The notes: a model not told the origin generated them from the sequence alone. A DNA stretch of 64,000 nt from Eulemur rufifrons (GCF_041146395.1 NC_090990.1:48343501-48407500), one strand, 5' to 3'. Counted from the first letter of the stretch, positions 1 to 10,870 are shown. Program-made: numbers and translations.

Positions 1-160
1 TGCTGCTTACTTGGGCAAAGTTACGCTTCTGAGCCTCTGTTTCCAATCTGTAAAATGGGGATAACAATAATATCTGACTTACAGGGTTTTTGTGAGAAGT
101 AAAGATTATCATGGACATAAAGCACCTAACAGCACTATGGACCTAGTGAACGTGAGGCAT
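1..160 (+). mobile_element. MIR SINE fragment
   Basis: The window opens inside a MIR (tRNA-derived ancient SINE). Visible landmarks are 'ttgggcaaagttacgcttct', then 'aatctgtaaaatggggataa' and the decayed 'gtgag..taaagatta' core. The 5' head lies outside the window. Inactive relic. Confidence 0.85.
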
Positions 161-780
161 GTTAGCTACCATCGTTATCAGGGCTTGCTGGAGAAATCAT
201 GAAATTTGCCTTCAAGACAATGATCATTATGTTGTGAAATGGCACCCAAGGCTCAGAGAGCAGCAATTTTTACAATATTTTAGGACTCTTGAGTATTTTG
301 TTTTACAGGGAACATATAAGCACTCTAGATCTGAGCAGTGCCTAGGCCAGTGCCGGGGACAGGCATGGGAGGAGATTCCACAGTGCAGTTCTGCAAAGCC
401 TTAAAACAAAGGCTTTTTTCAGAACAGTGAGCTCTTTGGGGAAGAGCAACCCCTCCCTGGTGCTTTGTGTAATTCCAGAATCCTACAATGGGGAATGTTA
501 CATTTCAGGGACCTCCACTTGTAATCTGACCGTTTTTAGCTCCAATATCCAAATAATCTTCCTGAGCACACTTGAAAGAGAAGGATAATGGCCAGAGGAA
601 AGGATCCGAGGTGCTCTGTTAGCCATTTATAATTTCTAAGTACCAAAAAAAAAGTTCATGTTACCCAAAGAGGGAAGAGTAATGAAGTGTGTGGGAAGGG
701 AGAGGGGTGATAAAAAAAAAACTTCTAAAGAGAAAGCAGAGTTTATGTTTTTAAATTTTTATTTTTCAATAGTAAAGCTT
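161..780. other. No recognised feature
   Basis: Unique-looking sequence with short A-runs near 647 and 711. An 81-codon open frame at 159-404 has no recognisable domain and is within chance expectation. No splice-site chain or known repeat is seen. Confidence 0.5.
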
Positions 781-784
781 GTCA

Positions 785-895
785 TTCAGTGCATTTCAAC
801 TAACATTTATTATATATTTATTATGTGCAAGATACAGTATTAGTGACCAGGAATAAAACATTATCCCTGCCCTCAAGGAGAGAGGAAGGAGGAAA
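785..895 (+). mobile_element. Ancient repeat, 'TTTATTGAGYRCCTACTATGTGCCAGG' type
   Basis: 'aacatttattatatatttat' followed by 'attatgtgcaagata' and 'ccctgccctcaaggagag' matches a very common old mammalian interspersed repeat that recurs through this window (1715, 2395, 10740, 13160, 28390, 29635, 35275, 47195, 51315, 57010, 63570). The exact family name is not certain to me. Confidence 0.55.
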
Positions 896-904
896 ATTCT
901 CACT

Positions 905-1135
905 TTTTTGAGCACCTACTATGCGCCAGGTATCATTCTTTATATTATATATGTTGGGTTTATGCATCTCAGTACTCTTTGGTGGTTGGACTTCTGATCC
1001 CATTTTACAGATAAGGAAATTGAGGCTCAGAGAGGTAAGTATCGTGGCCAACCTCATACAGTTATTAAGTTGGGATTTGGGATTTGGATCTAGGTATTTC
1101 AACTCTCAAGTATATGCTATTTCCACTGTTCTTAA
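905..1135 (-). mobile_element. MIR SINE, antisense
   Basis: Antisense MIR. It shows 'gagcacctactatgcgccag', then 'cccattttacagataaggaa', 'ttgaggctcagagaggtaag' and a decayed 'ccaacctcatacagtt' block, in the correct order for the reverse complement of the consensus. Overlapping open frames on both strands are shadows. Confidence 0.88.
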
Positions 1136-1294
1136 AGTGTGACTGGGGAGACACCAACGAGCAGATGTGTTACCTCCATATGCCAACAATCCCTGCCACA
1201 AGTGATTTATAGGAAGGGTTTGTGGAAAAAGTGCTATGGTAACACGGGGATCGAAGACATTAATTCTCAGGGAATTGAAGGGTCAGAGGGAGAA

Positions 1295-1402
1295 CATGAG
1301 TGCCCCCTCCATAGGCTTATTGTGATGATTCAATGAAATAATATGTGGAACATGCTCCGTTCTGTGCCACACACGTAGTGAGTGCTCAGCGAGTGTCCTA
1401 CT
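1295..1402 (+). mobile_element. MIR SINE 3' fragment
   Basis: 'ttgtgatgattcaatgaaat' followed by 'tctgtgccacacacgtagtg' and 'agtgctcagcgagtg' is the 3' half of a sense MIR. The 5' half is missing or unrecognisable. Confidence 0.7.
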
Positions 1403-1714
1403 ATAGTTCTGTAGTCAGTGAGAGGCCTGGCCAGGATTTATCTGCTTCTAAAGCCCATGTACTCTTGCTGCACTATGCACCTTTTCAACAGACATGTGGT
1501 TGTTGGAGGAGTAAGTAGTTGTGCAGTCGCCAAAGGGAAGGGAAGACACCAAGACAATTGGCTCTAGTATCTTCCTCACCTGCCCTGACCCCTGCTTTTA
1601 GGACCAGGCTCTGCTTTGGGTGGAGAAGAGGATTTGCACAAGCGTGGAGTTGGAGAGAATCATGGTGCCTAATCATGAACTTTAACACTCCTGGAATTCT
1701 GGCCAGAATTTACC

Positions 1715-1835
1715 CCTGCCCTCATTCATTCATTGGTCATACATTTACTATGCACTTACTGTGAACCAAATATTCCAATGGTCACACTAGAGATAGAAAG
1801 ATGAATAAGGTTAGGTCATTGCCTTGGAATATTTC
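1715..1835 (+). mobile_element. Ancient repeat, 'TTTATTGAG...' type
   Basis: 'tcattcattcattggtcata' then 'tttactatgcacttactgtg' and 'agatagaaagatgaataagg' is a further diverged copy of the repeat noted at 785-895. Confidence 0.5.
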
Positions 1836-1854
1836 TCAAATGGCAGATTTATGG

Positions 1855-2265
1855 CAGAGTTTGCTAGCTGATCACCAAATCTGCTTCCATTTCTGCCGGG
1901 CACATGGCTAGACTACATTTCCCAGTTCCTTTGGAGTTAAGTGAGGCATGTGACTAAACACTAACTAGCCAGTGAGATGAAGTTGGAAGTAATCGGTGTC
2001 ACTTGTAGGCTTGATCTGCAAAAACTCTCCAGGCAGGATTGCTATGATCCTTCTTTGGCTTGGCAATCTTATCAGTCATGTGTTGAAGATGCCAGAAGAT
2101 GGAAAGAGCCTGGGACCCTTCTTAATCACTGCATGGTGAAAGTCTCGCTTGTTTAGGTTTTATATGAACCAGAAACAAATGTCTATTGTTAAGGCTGAGA
2201 TTTGGGGGTTTTTCAGTTACAGCTGCTAATGTTACCTTAACTAACATAAGGTCGTAAACCATAGT
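1855..2265 (+). mobile_element. Ancient LTR/MER-like repeat, copy A
   Basis: Landmarks are 'gactacatttcccagttcct', 'ggcatgtgactaa', 'agccagtgagatgaagttgg' and a 3' end 'gctgagatttgggggttttt' followed by 'acagctgctaatgttacc'. The same order is seen in the copy at 27295-27715. This is a dispersed old repeat whose family name I cannot fix. No coding capacity. Confidence 0.6.
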
Positions 2266-2394
2266 GTATTGTGAGATCAATTAACTGAGTCAGGACCAAT
2301 ATTTTTAGATAGAATAAAATAGGAAAATTAGTTTGTATCTGACCACAGGGAGCCTGGGGCTCCCTCTGGTGAATTAAACCCCTTCCAGAATTAT

Positions 2395-2690
2395 TTGTGG
2401 CACACATAGGGTGCCTCTAGCCCTGTGCCAAGCACTGTGGAGAATCTAGAAGAACTAAGACTGCCTTTGCCCTTGGGGAGTTTACCTTTTAGGGGCAATA
2501 AAATAGGCACTTGTGAAATAATTATACAGTCAGTGAGTACAGAGTTGCCAATTATATATGCAGAATCCCAAGAAGGGAGAGGTCTTTAGGGAGGAAATGG
2601 GATATGGTGTGAGCCTTGAAGGAAGGATTGAGAGGATGAAGGATTGAAAGATGGGAGAGGAGAAGAGTTGGACATTCCACGGCTGGAAAA
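2395..2690 (+). mobile_element. Ancient repeat, 'TTTATTGAG...' type, extended copy
   Basis: It begins near 'gtgccaagcactgtgg', passes 'ttgcccttggggagtttacc' and reaches 'gtgtgagccttgaaggaagg'. This is the extended version of the repeat, in which a 'gagccttgaaggatga' block follows the shared head. Confidence 0.5.
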
Positions 2691-2856
2691 GGGCGGAAAT
2701 TCTGCAGCTACTCTGGTCTCCTGTGGGCTTGGCCAGACTCTGCTGGGTTCTGAGATCAGGCCTTCACCCTGGAATGAAGCTGGTCTTCAGGGGATGGGAG
2801 AGTAAAGGAAAGAAAGAGAGCTTTGAGTGGAGCCCGTTGCGTTTTTTGCATATGAA

Positions 2857-2882
2857 GGGAGGAGGAGGAGGAGGGGGAAGGA
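2857..2882 (+). repeat. (GGA)n purine tract
   Basis: A short GGA/GGG-rich all-purine run in 'gggaggaggaggaggagggg'. Simple repeat. Confidence 0.8.
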
Positions 2883-3079
2883 AGTAGGGTTTCACTGGGA
2901 GACTGACGACTTACCTTTCTTTCCAATGAGTGCCCCAGGGAGTTAAAAACAGTCCATTTCAGGGCTGCTCGTCAAAGATATTTGATTATGTCTTATTCCC
3001 TCTACTGCAGCAGTTTTATTTTGTAGTACAGGCTACTAAATCCCAGTCCACTTTTTGCTTGCTTGATGAAACTCAACAG

Positions 3080-3320
3080 TATAGTAATAGTTAACAGATC
3101 GAGCATACAGTATGCCAAGTACCATTCTAAGTTAAGTGTAGTCTTCAGGGCAACCCTATGAGGTAGGCACTAGTTATTATCCCCATTTTTCAGGCAAGGA
3201 AACCAAGGCACAGGGAAGGTAAGTAAACTGCCCAAGACCACACAATGAGTTAAGTGGGAAAGCTAGGATTTAAACCTAGGTATCCTGAGGCCTGGGCTTT
3301 GTCCTTCATCATTATGGAAT
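3080..3320 (-). mobile_element. MIR SINE, antisense, near full length
   Basis: The order 'tatgccaagtaccattctaa', 'caaccctatgaggtaggcac', 'ttattatccccatttttcag', 'gtaaactgcccaagaccaca', 'gggaaagctaggatttaaac' matches the complete reverse-complement MIR. One of the better preserved MIRs here. Confidence 0.93.
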
Positions 3321-3384
3321 ACACTGTCTGATGATTAAAATTCTTTGTAAGATCCCAGCCAAATAGCTGAGCCAAAATAATTAT

Positions 3385-3610
3385 AATTAAATCCTCCATT
3401 TGTATGGAGCTTTGCAGCATACAAAATTACTTTTTACATGGCATTACCTTTAATTTTCCAAATAATACAATGAAACAGGATTTCTTTCTTTCTATTTCTC
3501 CCTTTTTTTAAATTAGGCAAGTGAGATTGGTAGGTCTCCCAAGGTTAGTCTGTAGCTGGCAGTGCCTGGCTGAAACCTAGCCTCTTTGACTTAGGGCCCA
3601 TCAGTGGTTT
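3385..3610 (-). mobile_element. Probable MIR, antisense, diverged
   Basis: 'ctttttacatggcattacct' with 'ttaattttccaaataatac', then 'ggcaagtgagattggtaggt' and a 'ggctgaaacctagcctcttt' end fit a MIRb-like antisense copy. Similarity is weak in the middle. Confidence 0.45.
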
Positions 3611-3889
3611 CTGCTCTGAAAGACTACTTGTGTTCGGAATTTGTGACTCAAAGATACAGATGCCTGGCTATTTTCACTGCTGTTTCCCCAGCAAGTGAAT
3701 TTGTCTGATTCTCACTTGTTTCATCTACACAATCCTCAAATCAGCCACCATTTTTTAGAACAGTTGTGAGGCCCTTGTAGTGGGCCTGGTGCTGTCATTC
3801 CTGTAACCTAAGAAAATTCACTTGCAAATAGACTGACAGAAGTTAACCTAAAAAACAAGGAGTTTCATAAGTGGTTGGTGATTGCAGCA

Positions 3890-4072
3890 GATAAAGGAGC
3901 CATGGAGAGAGAACGGTTTTGGCATCAGGTGGACAAGGCTCCCTGCTTCCCAACCAGGTCGGCAAATGACTTAGCCTCTGAGACTTGCTTTCCTCACCTG
4001 TGAAATGGGAGGCATAATGGTGCCTACCTTGATAGGGTGTGAAGAGCCCTGTGAAGTGCTTGGGCAGTGGTT
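3890..4072 (+). mobile_element. MIR SINE, sense
   Basis: Starts near 'ttttggcatcaggtggacaa', then 'aaatgacttagcctctgaga', 'cctcacctgtgaaatgggag', and 'gatagggtgtgaagagccct'. Sense orientation with a truncated 3' end. Confidence 0.82.
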
Positions 4073-5740
4073 AGGGGTTGGTGTGTGGTTGGTGGCTGGT
4101 GTGTGATCACAGCTACACCCATGAATTTAATGAAGAGCAACAGTCCCTGCTTTGAGATTTTCATAGGATGGAATGGGACAAAATTTCTAAATCTCAGCAC
4201 CTTGTTGGGCTTGATTTTTATAATACAGTCATCTCTGAGGCAGACCTTCTCAGCACCTGGAAGTTTCAGGTTATAATTGTATTAGTGTTTTTCAAGGACA
4301 GGGACTTCCTTATATTCTGCAAAGGTTAAACACCATAAGGTGAAAATAGACTCTGCTGCCTGAAATCCTAGATATCCCGGAAACACTCTTATCTGTTCTT
4401 CGTGGGAAATTGACACTATTTCCGGATGCATTTAGACACTGTACATCAAAGTTACTTATTCTACTTTTTCTCCATAAGAGACATTATATCCTGGCCTCTT
4501 GGATTGCACTCCAAGAGGGGTATTTCATAGTTCTCACATAATTTTCCCATCCCCTGGAGGATACTGGTTGTTTTTCTTTTTCCTACCTGAACTTTCAGTG
4601 TGATGATGGGAGGTATTAGCCCTCCATACGCAGACCTTACAGAAGTAATGCTTAACCCAGTCGTGACTGTTTGCCTCCTTCCTTCTGAGAACTCCAGTGC
4701 AGTGTTTAGGAACTTCTGGTCCCAAGGTACTGCCCGTTTGAGATTCGGTGTGCAGACCACTGCTAACACGCAGCAACAGTTTTTGCTGATATTCTTCATC
4801 TACTGGTGACTTCCCCTCCTTTTCTTTATGTTGCCCACAGTGCTCCGCTCACTCCTGTCTCTCCCATCTGGTGTCCCTAAACTGAGGAATCATAAGCTTT
4901 GTCTGTGGCCAGATAGTCTTCAGCAGGTCAGAACCTGCTGTTGGGGCCTCGCAGGGGACACCTGATAGCTAGCGTCCCTCTTCCCCATGGGGAAGGGTGG
5001 AGCTGAGCAGGGTGTGCCCAGTTTATTCTACCCGATTCATTCATAAGTCACTGTCCACGGCTGTGCCCCATGACCCTGCAAAAGGGAGTTAGAAAAGGGG
5101 CAGAGAGAGTCCACGACAACCTTGGTTGGTCCCTCCCCAGGAAGAAAGCACTGGGCATGCAGAATAGAACATTTCCTCCTTGCACTAGCTGCAACTGGAT
5201 TTTTTTGTTTGTTTTAAGGAGCAAGTGGCAGATTTCATGGTTGTGCCGGGGTTAACACTCTATAGATGGGATGGTCAAAACGTTTTTTACAAATAATCTT
5301 CCCACATCTTTGCCTCAGGGCTCAGGTTTAGAAAGCTTCTTAGCCATTCCAAGATGTGGGTGACAGTGGCTTCCCCCAGACTCATGGAATCAGATGAACA
5401 GAGCAATCCATTTATCTGCTCAGACCATGAGTGTTGGTTGATTGGATTGAAGGGGAAGAAGGAAGGAGCCCAAGAGGCATAGCTGCTTCACCTGCCCAGT
5501 GATACATCCTGTGTAAACTACCAAGAAGTCAATGGTGCTTCCGTTTGGTTAAATATTTATTTAGCAACTAAAATGGATGTAGGAGAAACACATGGCAATA
5601 TTCTCTCTCATAGGAAATTTACTGTTATTGTTAGAGAGGCAAGAGTGCTACACTCAAAGGAATGAGAGCAATGAGTTCAGTCAAATTTCAGTGCCCTGGC
5701 TGGCGTTTAGGGCTTTTTGCGAATCTTGCAACCTCCAGGA
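4073..5740. other. No recognised feature
   Basis: About 1.7 kb without a secure repeat or gene. A 112-codon minus-strand frame (4461-4799), together with a 69-codon plus-strand frame in the same interval, has no domain or splice context. The part near 5545-5640 ('aaatatttatttagcaacta') may be a decayed copy of the common ancient repeat. Confidence 0.45.
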
Positions 5741-5744
5741 ATCT

Positions 5745-5965
5745 CTACCCTAGCAACTGCCCACCTCCCTGGCAAGTCTGGCTCATGCTGTTCCCTCTTT
5801 TCGTTTCTTCTTGCTGAAATCTTACCTGTTCTTCGGTAGCCTGCAGTGCAGCCGCATCCCGGAATCCACCCTGACCTGCTCCAGCCTTCCATGCTTCCTT
5901 CCCTGCACCTCACCTCCCTCCAGTGTTCTCACACAGGCCACCCGAGGCACACCCACTTGCTCTGA
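5745..5965 (+). mobile_element. Probable L2 LINE fragment
   Basis: 'catgctgttccctcttttcg' and 'ggaatccaccctgacctgct' resemble the region upstream of the L2 3' UTR ('aatgctcttccc...ggaagccttccctgacc'). A moderate match with no ORF remaining. Confidence 0.4.
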
Positions 5966-5984
5966 GGTCGCCCGACACCTAGAT

Positions 5985-6500
5985 TTTAATCTTTGCAATA
6001 ATAGTCACCATTGATTATTGAGCATCTACAGTGGGCCAACACCTGGCCGGGTATTGTGTGTTTTGGAATGGAATCGTATTATTTTGTCTCTCCAGAACTG
6101 TTGCCCTGATTTCAGTCCCCCTGCCCTCACTCCCTCCTTCTGGGAAATGTCCCTTCCTCAGTTCAGAAAAGGAACTGCTCTTGCCCACACTTAACCGTAA
6201 TCCTTCCCTGGGATTTAGGGGCAGCGCTTCCAGGGTGGGAAAGCTGAGAGATGCCCTCGGCCATGTCTGAGCCCAGGGAAAGAAGCTGGTGGGCCGGAGA
6301 GAATGACTTCTGTAGCCAGAGCAGACCTGCTGAGAGGTGGCCACAGGTCTGACAGCTTTCCAATCTCTCTTCCACCTCCCTGGGGTGTCCTTATCTGAGC
6401 CTACTCTGCTTTCACGAGGTTATTGTATCCTGACAATGCACACACCCTAACGTAATGAAATGAGATGGTATTATCTTTTCTTTTAAACCTAAGCGGAAGC
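5985..6500. other. Mostly unrecognised, possible MIR start
   Basis: 'gattattgagcatctacagt' at about 6013 resembles the start of an antisense MIR, but the element fades after 6065. The rest to 6500 is unrecognised. Overlapping frames of 70-109 codons on both strands look like chance. Confidence 0.35.
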
Positions 6501-6504
6501 AGTT

Positions 6505-6640
6505 TTATTGCTTTTTCTGATGAGAAGATATATATCCATGAAAAACAAATTCAGAAATGTATAATGAAAACAAAAATCACCACAATCCTACCATTCAGAG
6601 ATAACCTCTGATAGTGTTTTATTCGTGTGTGCATTTACGA
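6505..6640 (-). mobile_element. Old L1-like (or undetermined LINE) antisense fragment
   Basis: 'aaatgtataatgaaaacaaa' followed by 'tcaccacaatcctaccattc' and 'agagataacctctgatagtg' matches a family seen again at 41760, 43785, 55030, 59560 and 63775. In all of them a sentence on 'agagataaccactgttaa' can be traced with different decay. Confidence 0.5.
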
Positions 6641-6735
6641 AAGGAGGTCATGCTTTTACTCCCAAGAGAAAACTGAGGCTCAGGATGTCAAGTGACTTCT
6701 CCAGGGTTATTCCAGCTGCTTTCCGTTCCACTCAC
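6641..6735 (-). mobile_element. MIR SINE core, antisense
   Basis: 'gagaaaactgaggctcagga' then 'tcaagtgacttctccagggt' is the antisense MIR core. Flanks are lost. Confidence 0.6.
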
Positions 6736-6840
6736 TTGCACGTGGGCAGGGACCAGTCTTACGTGAGTTAACTACTGTCTGGTCCAGCACATTTTACTCA
6801 GTAGGAAATCACTAAATATGTGTTAAGTGCATGCTGAACT
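6736..6840 (+). mobile_element. L2 LINE 3' end
   Basis: 'cacgtgggcagggaccagtc', 'gtctggtccagcacatttta' and 'cagtaggaaatcactaaata' fit the L2 3' UTR ('gggcagggac...cacagtaggcgctcaataaa'). Confidence 0.55.
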
Positions 6841-7335
6841 CAATGTAACTAAGTGCCACAAGGAGGGTACAGACAGTAAGTTTCTTGACCAAGGAGAGAG
6901 GCTAGCGTTGTTCGGAATTATGGGGAGAGTATTCTGAAGGATGTGGAGCTTGAGAGAGTGATCTAATATTAACTTGATTCCTCCACTGTGCCACCTCCTA
7001 AGTGGGCAAAGCCAGTGATCTGGGGTACCTGCGTCCTTCTGGCTGTCAGGGCTGGGCACTGCCCAAGACAATGATTACTTTTGGGTTTTTCTGAAAACGC
7101 AAAAATTAAAGAGAAAATATGTCTATGTGAACATGGCACAGAGGAGCAAAGGAAGAGATATATGGTATCTAGAAGGAACTTCACAGGTAACAGGGCAACA
7201 GGAAATTAAGACCTTTTTACAGCAAGTGTTACGGCGGCCAGTGGTCCCGAGGAAATTCTGAGCTCCGTCTACCCAATTTTTCCCATTTTTATTAAGTTGG
7301 GGTGATCCAAGGGAAGGGGTCTCAGGTGACTAATG
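6841..7335. other. No recognised feature
   Basis: Unique-looking sequence. Minus-strand frames at 6823-7071 and 6969-7184 carry no recognisable domain. Confidence 0.45.
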
Positions 7336-7410
7336 CCCTCCAGGTAATAGGTTAGGTTACTGTCTGCACCAGGTAATAGGTTTACTGTCTGCACCAGGTA
7401 ATAGGTTTAG
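7336..7410 (+). repeat. Short minisatellite, about 25-29-bp unit
   Basis: 'ccaggtaataggtt' recurs at 7340, 7369 and 7394. 'actgtctgcaccaggtaata' is present twice. Units of 29 and 25 bp plus a partial third differ by a 4-bp 'aggt' stretch, as expected from slippage or unequal exchange. Confidence 0.85.
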
Positions 7411-7599
7411 TGTTATGCTGATGTGCCAGATGTTAGGTTAGTGATATGCTAATGTGCGTCTTCCGTGAGTGGTGGGAGTCTCAGGTGGCTGCTGTGCTAA
7501 GTAATAGAGGGCGGTTTTCCTTATCAACCTCAAGAGTCTGACCTAAAGGGACAAAGCTGGGGGGTGGCAGGGCCGGGGTATAACCACGTATGCAGTCAA

Positions 7600-7990
7600 G
7601 GACCCCCTGACTTGACTTTCAGGCAGCCTGTCCCAGGCTGTCTGCGGCCCCCTCTCAGGTCTCACTGGGGACCTTTGTACATGGCGGCTTTTCATGCGCT
7701 GTTCCCTCCCACAGGAGCACCCTCCCGCGCTACCCAGCAGCTACAGTCCTGCTCTGGCTGAGAATGGATGTCCCCTCCCTGACTCAACAGACTAGATTGG
7801 GTTCCCACTCACTTGCTTTCCTAGCACTCTGTATTTTTAAATCGCCTGCGTTATACTTTGTCATTAAATATTTACTTATCTAATGACTATGTTTTTAATA
7901 CCTTCTCTCTTGCTGGGTTGGATGCGCCTTAGGGGGCGTCTGGTTCTGGGTCTTCGCAGCCAGCACAGTGCCCGGTGGCCAACTGGATGG
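7600..7990 (+). mobile_element. L2 LINE 3' region
   Basis: 'gcgctgttccctcccacagg', then 'cctagcactctgtattttta', 'cattaaatatttacttatct' and 'cagcacagtgcccggtggcc' follow the order of the L2 3' end ('...gcacttatca...tatttacttgtttattgtc...gcacagtgcctggca'). Confidence 0.6.
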
Positions 7991-9365
7991 GCTCTGCTTA
8001 TTTTTACTAGGCTTTGTTCTCACTTCCTAGAGGCTGTTCGTACTTTGCTATCACTAGCCAGGAATTTAAAAATGTATCTTTGAACAACTGAAAATCTCCT
8101 CTCTTCCAACAGTTGAGAAATCCAGTCCTGTAAAAAGTCAATCTGGACTAATTTAAGCCTGTTGTGGGTTCTGTTTGCAGGGGAGCAATGGCAACACCAG
8201 GGCTGGGCAGTTTTCCCAAGATGGAAAATAATCTGTGCTAACTCTGGGTTTTTTGGCTGCTGTAACCTAGGGTCACTCTCCTCTTAATTGGCAACAAAGT
8301 CAGATTCTCCCTTATAGTCCTCCTCTTTCTCCTTCTGCATGTGTGCTGTGTTTGAGAGAAGGCGTGGAAAATACTGGCCCCCTGTCACGGGGGGAGAGGC
8401 ACCTGCAGGATGAGAATGGAGGTGGCCAGTGCTTCCTGCTTCCCTGAGTATATTTCTTTCCCTCCCCTCCTGCTCCTGCCCTCCTTCCCTTTCTTTCTCC
8501 AGGAGGTCTCATTACTAGGGAAATATCCCCTGGGGAGCTCTTTCTCTTCTTTCTCTTAATAAGTAGAGAGGAACATTTCCTAAGTTTTCAACTTGCAAGC
8601 CATCTGGATGCAAATATGACCAGAAAGGCTCCTGTGTTTTTGCATTTCCTATTACAGTTCTGCTTTAGACCCCCCAGGGCCATCTGCTTCAGACTGGGAT
8701 GCCTATCATTTTTGCTGGAGAAAGGAAAGCTTCAGTTGGGTTTCTTGGGGGCTGAGGCAGTGGTGGGAGGTGGTTGGGGAGAAGCCTGGGCTGTTTTATG
8801 TCCTGCTGGGCTGGTCCTTGTCCCGGCACACTGAAGCCTGCTGGGTACCAGGCCCTGGGCAAGGTGCTGGGGCCACAGAACCTTCTGGAACTCAAAGGCT
8901 GGCCTGGAGGGGAGCATGAAAAAGATGGTGGGGGTGCAGTGAGGGCCTGGGCACAGGTCCTGGGAAGTGTGGAGGAGGGGCAGCTAATCCAGGCTCCTGT
9001 CAGAGTCGGGGAGACAGAATCAGGAAAGATGCCCCAGGGGAGGCTCCACTGGAACAAATGTGTCTGGGAGGCCCTCAAACAATAGCCCATTATGCATTTT
9101 GAAAATGATATTAATAATAATGTACGAGTTTATTTTGACAAATGAATTCACAAGAATCTGCTGGCTGTAATATTTGATTCTTGACTAAGTGATAAAAATC
9201 ATTCCCAGGCCCCTCTCTGTAAGGCAGCTATCCCCTGGGAACCTCAGCTGCTCCACCAGGGCCCGAGCAACTCAGCAGGAAGCCGAGAGCCCACGTCAGT
9301 TTGCCTGGGTGCCAGGGTTAGGGGTGGGGTGAGGGAGGGGTTCAGGACCCACCCTGGCCTCTGCT
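7991..9365. other. Repeat-poor unique stretch
   Basis: About 1.4 kb with no identifiable transposon. Base content is moderately GC-rich from 8700 to 9060. Overlapping frames of 133 codons (minus, 8689-9090) and 103 codons (plus, 8774-9085) occupy the same bases. This is typical of GC-rich non-coding DNA, where stop codons are rarer. No exon can be defended. Confidence 0.45.
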
Positions 9366-9369
9366 CTGC

Positions 9370-9490
9370 TCTTTCTGGGGTCTGGGTTCTTTGTTTCTTT
9401 ATCTCTACAGTGGGGATTATAACTCATTCTCTGAAGATTATGAAAGATTACAGGAGATGAAGGATATAAAAGCATCTTGTAAACTTTAAA
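9370..9490 (+). mobile_element. MIR SINE 3' half
   Basis: 'tttctttatctctacagtgg' with 'ggattataactcattctctg' and 'gatataaaagcatcttgtaa' fits the sense MIR from the 'ctgtaaaatggggata' block to the 3' 'taaagcgctt' block. Confidence 0.65.
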
Positions 9491-9649
9491 GTCTTATCTG
9501 AGATGGAAGGGTCAGATAACAAGCAAGATTTTGTCTTCATTTCTTGGTGAATGGATCCATGAGGCCCCCAAGCAAGCAGGTAATGGGAAGAAGGAGTTCT
9601 CATTCATGTGTATATGTCACAGCCTCTGCACAGAGGAAAGAGTGAATGG

Positions 9650-9835
9650 TTTGGAGAGAAAAAAAGTCTCAGTTTGGGCCTGGCCTGGTACACATGTGCT
9701 GTGTAATCTTGGGCAAGATGCTTAACCTCTCTAGGTTTCTGGTCCTGATTTGTAAAAAGGGCTAATAAAATCTCAGAAGATTATTATAATGTGTACATTA
9801 ATTGAGAAATCCAAGTAAAAGGACATTGCAAACTG
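9650..9835 (+). mobile_element. MIR SINE, sense
   Basis: 'gctgtgtaatcttgggcaag' followed by 'atgcttaacctctctaggtt', 'gatttgtaaaaagggctaat' and a decayed 3' part. Clear sense MIR. Confidence 0.9.
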
Positions 9836-10190
9836 CATGGCACCATGAAAATGTCACTGTATTCTTCTTATTACGCCACTTTTCATTCCTTGCCTCTTGC
9901 AGAGGAAGAGGATGAGGGAAAACTACAAGCTTGCAATTTATATAACTTCCTTGGCTCTTTCCCTGACAACTTATTTTCTACGATATGTCTCTGTGGGCGA
10001 GTTAACTATAGTATCCAGTTGAATTGACAAGCATGTTCTGAAACATTGAGGAACAGTTTGACAAAGTTGGTGTGGGGGATTCTCACATTTCTAAAGGAAT
10101 CGCTTGAGGTGCTGGAACTAGTTCTCCCCCTTTCACAACAGCAGGCTACCTGTGGCCCCCAGACCCAGAATCATGGCAGCTTTCATTAAT
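9836..10190. other. No recognised feature
   Basis: No repeat or gene recognised. A 60-codon frame at 9845-10027 has no domain. A trailing 'gtgctcaataaatgtta' at about 10213 is a MIR or L2 tail scrap. Confidence 0.4.
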
Positions 10191-10314
10191 ATCACATTGT
10201 GTAGATGGCCAGTGCTCAATAAATGTTAAGTGGCCCCAAATAGTGCCACCCTTTCAAATTATTCTATCTGTTTGTCTCAGAGTCCTGTGGGATGGTTGGC
10301 TAAATTCTAGGGGA

Positions 10315-10357
10315 TTTGGAGGGGATGGGTATTATTTTTGGAGGGGATGGGTATTAT
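10315..10357 (+). repeat. 22-bp tandem duplication
   Basis: 'tttggaggggatgggtatta' occurs at 10315 and again at 10337, period 22 bp, without internal differences. A perfect copy in unique sequence points to a fairly recent local duplication. Confidence 0.9.
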
Positions 10358-10504
10358 AGAATGGAAAACTCAGTCAAAGGGACTTATCCCAAAGTGAATA
10401 GTTGGTGGTGAGCGTGGATGCCCATCCTCACATCTGGTGAGAGACACTTGGCTTCCACCATGATGGCCGTGGTCAGGAAGGAAGTTCATTTGTTGTCAAC
10501 CAAA

Positions 10505-10735
10505 TGATCGATTGGCACTAGGGTGACTGTAGTTAACAGTAATCTATTGTACATTTCAAAATAGCTAGAAGATTATAATTTGAATGTTCCTAACATAAAG
10601 AAAAGGTAAATATTTAAGGTGATGGAGATACTAATTACCCTGATTTGATCTTTACACATTATATGAATATATCAAAATATCCCATGTACCCCCCAAAATG
10701 TGTACATCTATTATGTACCAATTAAAAAGTAAGTT
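10505..10735 (+). mobile_element. L1 LINE 3' UTR fragment
   Basis: 'agggtgactgtagttaacag' then 'taatctattgtacatttcaa', 'gaatgttcctaacataaaga' and 'tatgtaccaattaaaaag' is the classic L1MA/L1PB-like 3' UTR. It is 5'-truncated with no coding sequence. Confidence 0.85.
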
Positions 10736-10739
10736 AACC

Positions 10740-10870
10740 ACATGATCAACTGAACGCCTACTGTGTGCCAGGCACAGTGCTAGGTGCTAGGAATACAACG
10801 GTGAATGAGACAGGGATCCATGTGCTTGCTCTAGGAAACACCCCTGGGAGACTCTCTGGATATAATTTTT
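10740..10870 (+). mobile_element. Ancient repeat, 'TTTATTGAG...' type
   Basis: 'tgaacgcctactgtgtgcca' with 'ggcacagtgctaggtgctag' and 'gaatacaacggtgaatgaga' is a clean copy of the repeat noted at 785. Confidence 0.65.

Noticed and set aside
8689..9090. 133-codon minus-strand frame with proline-rich sequence
   Set aside because: A competing 103-codon frame lies on the opposite strand of the same GC-rich DNA. No domain or splice pattern.
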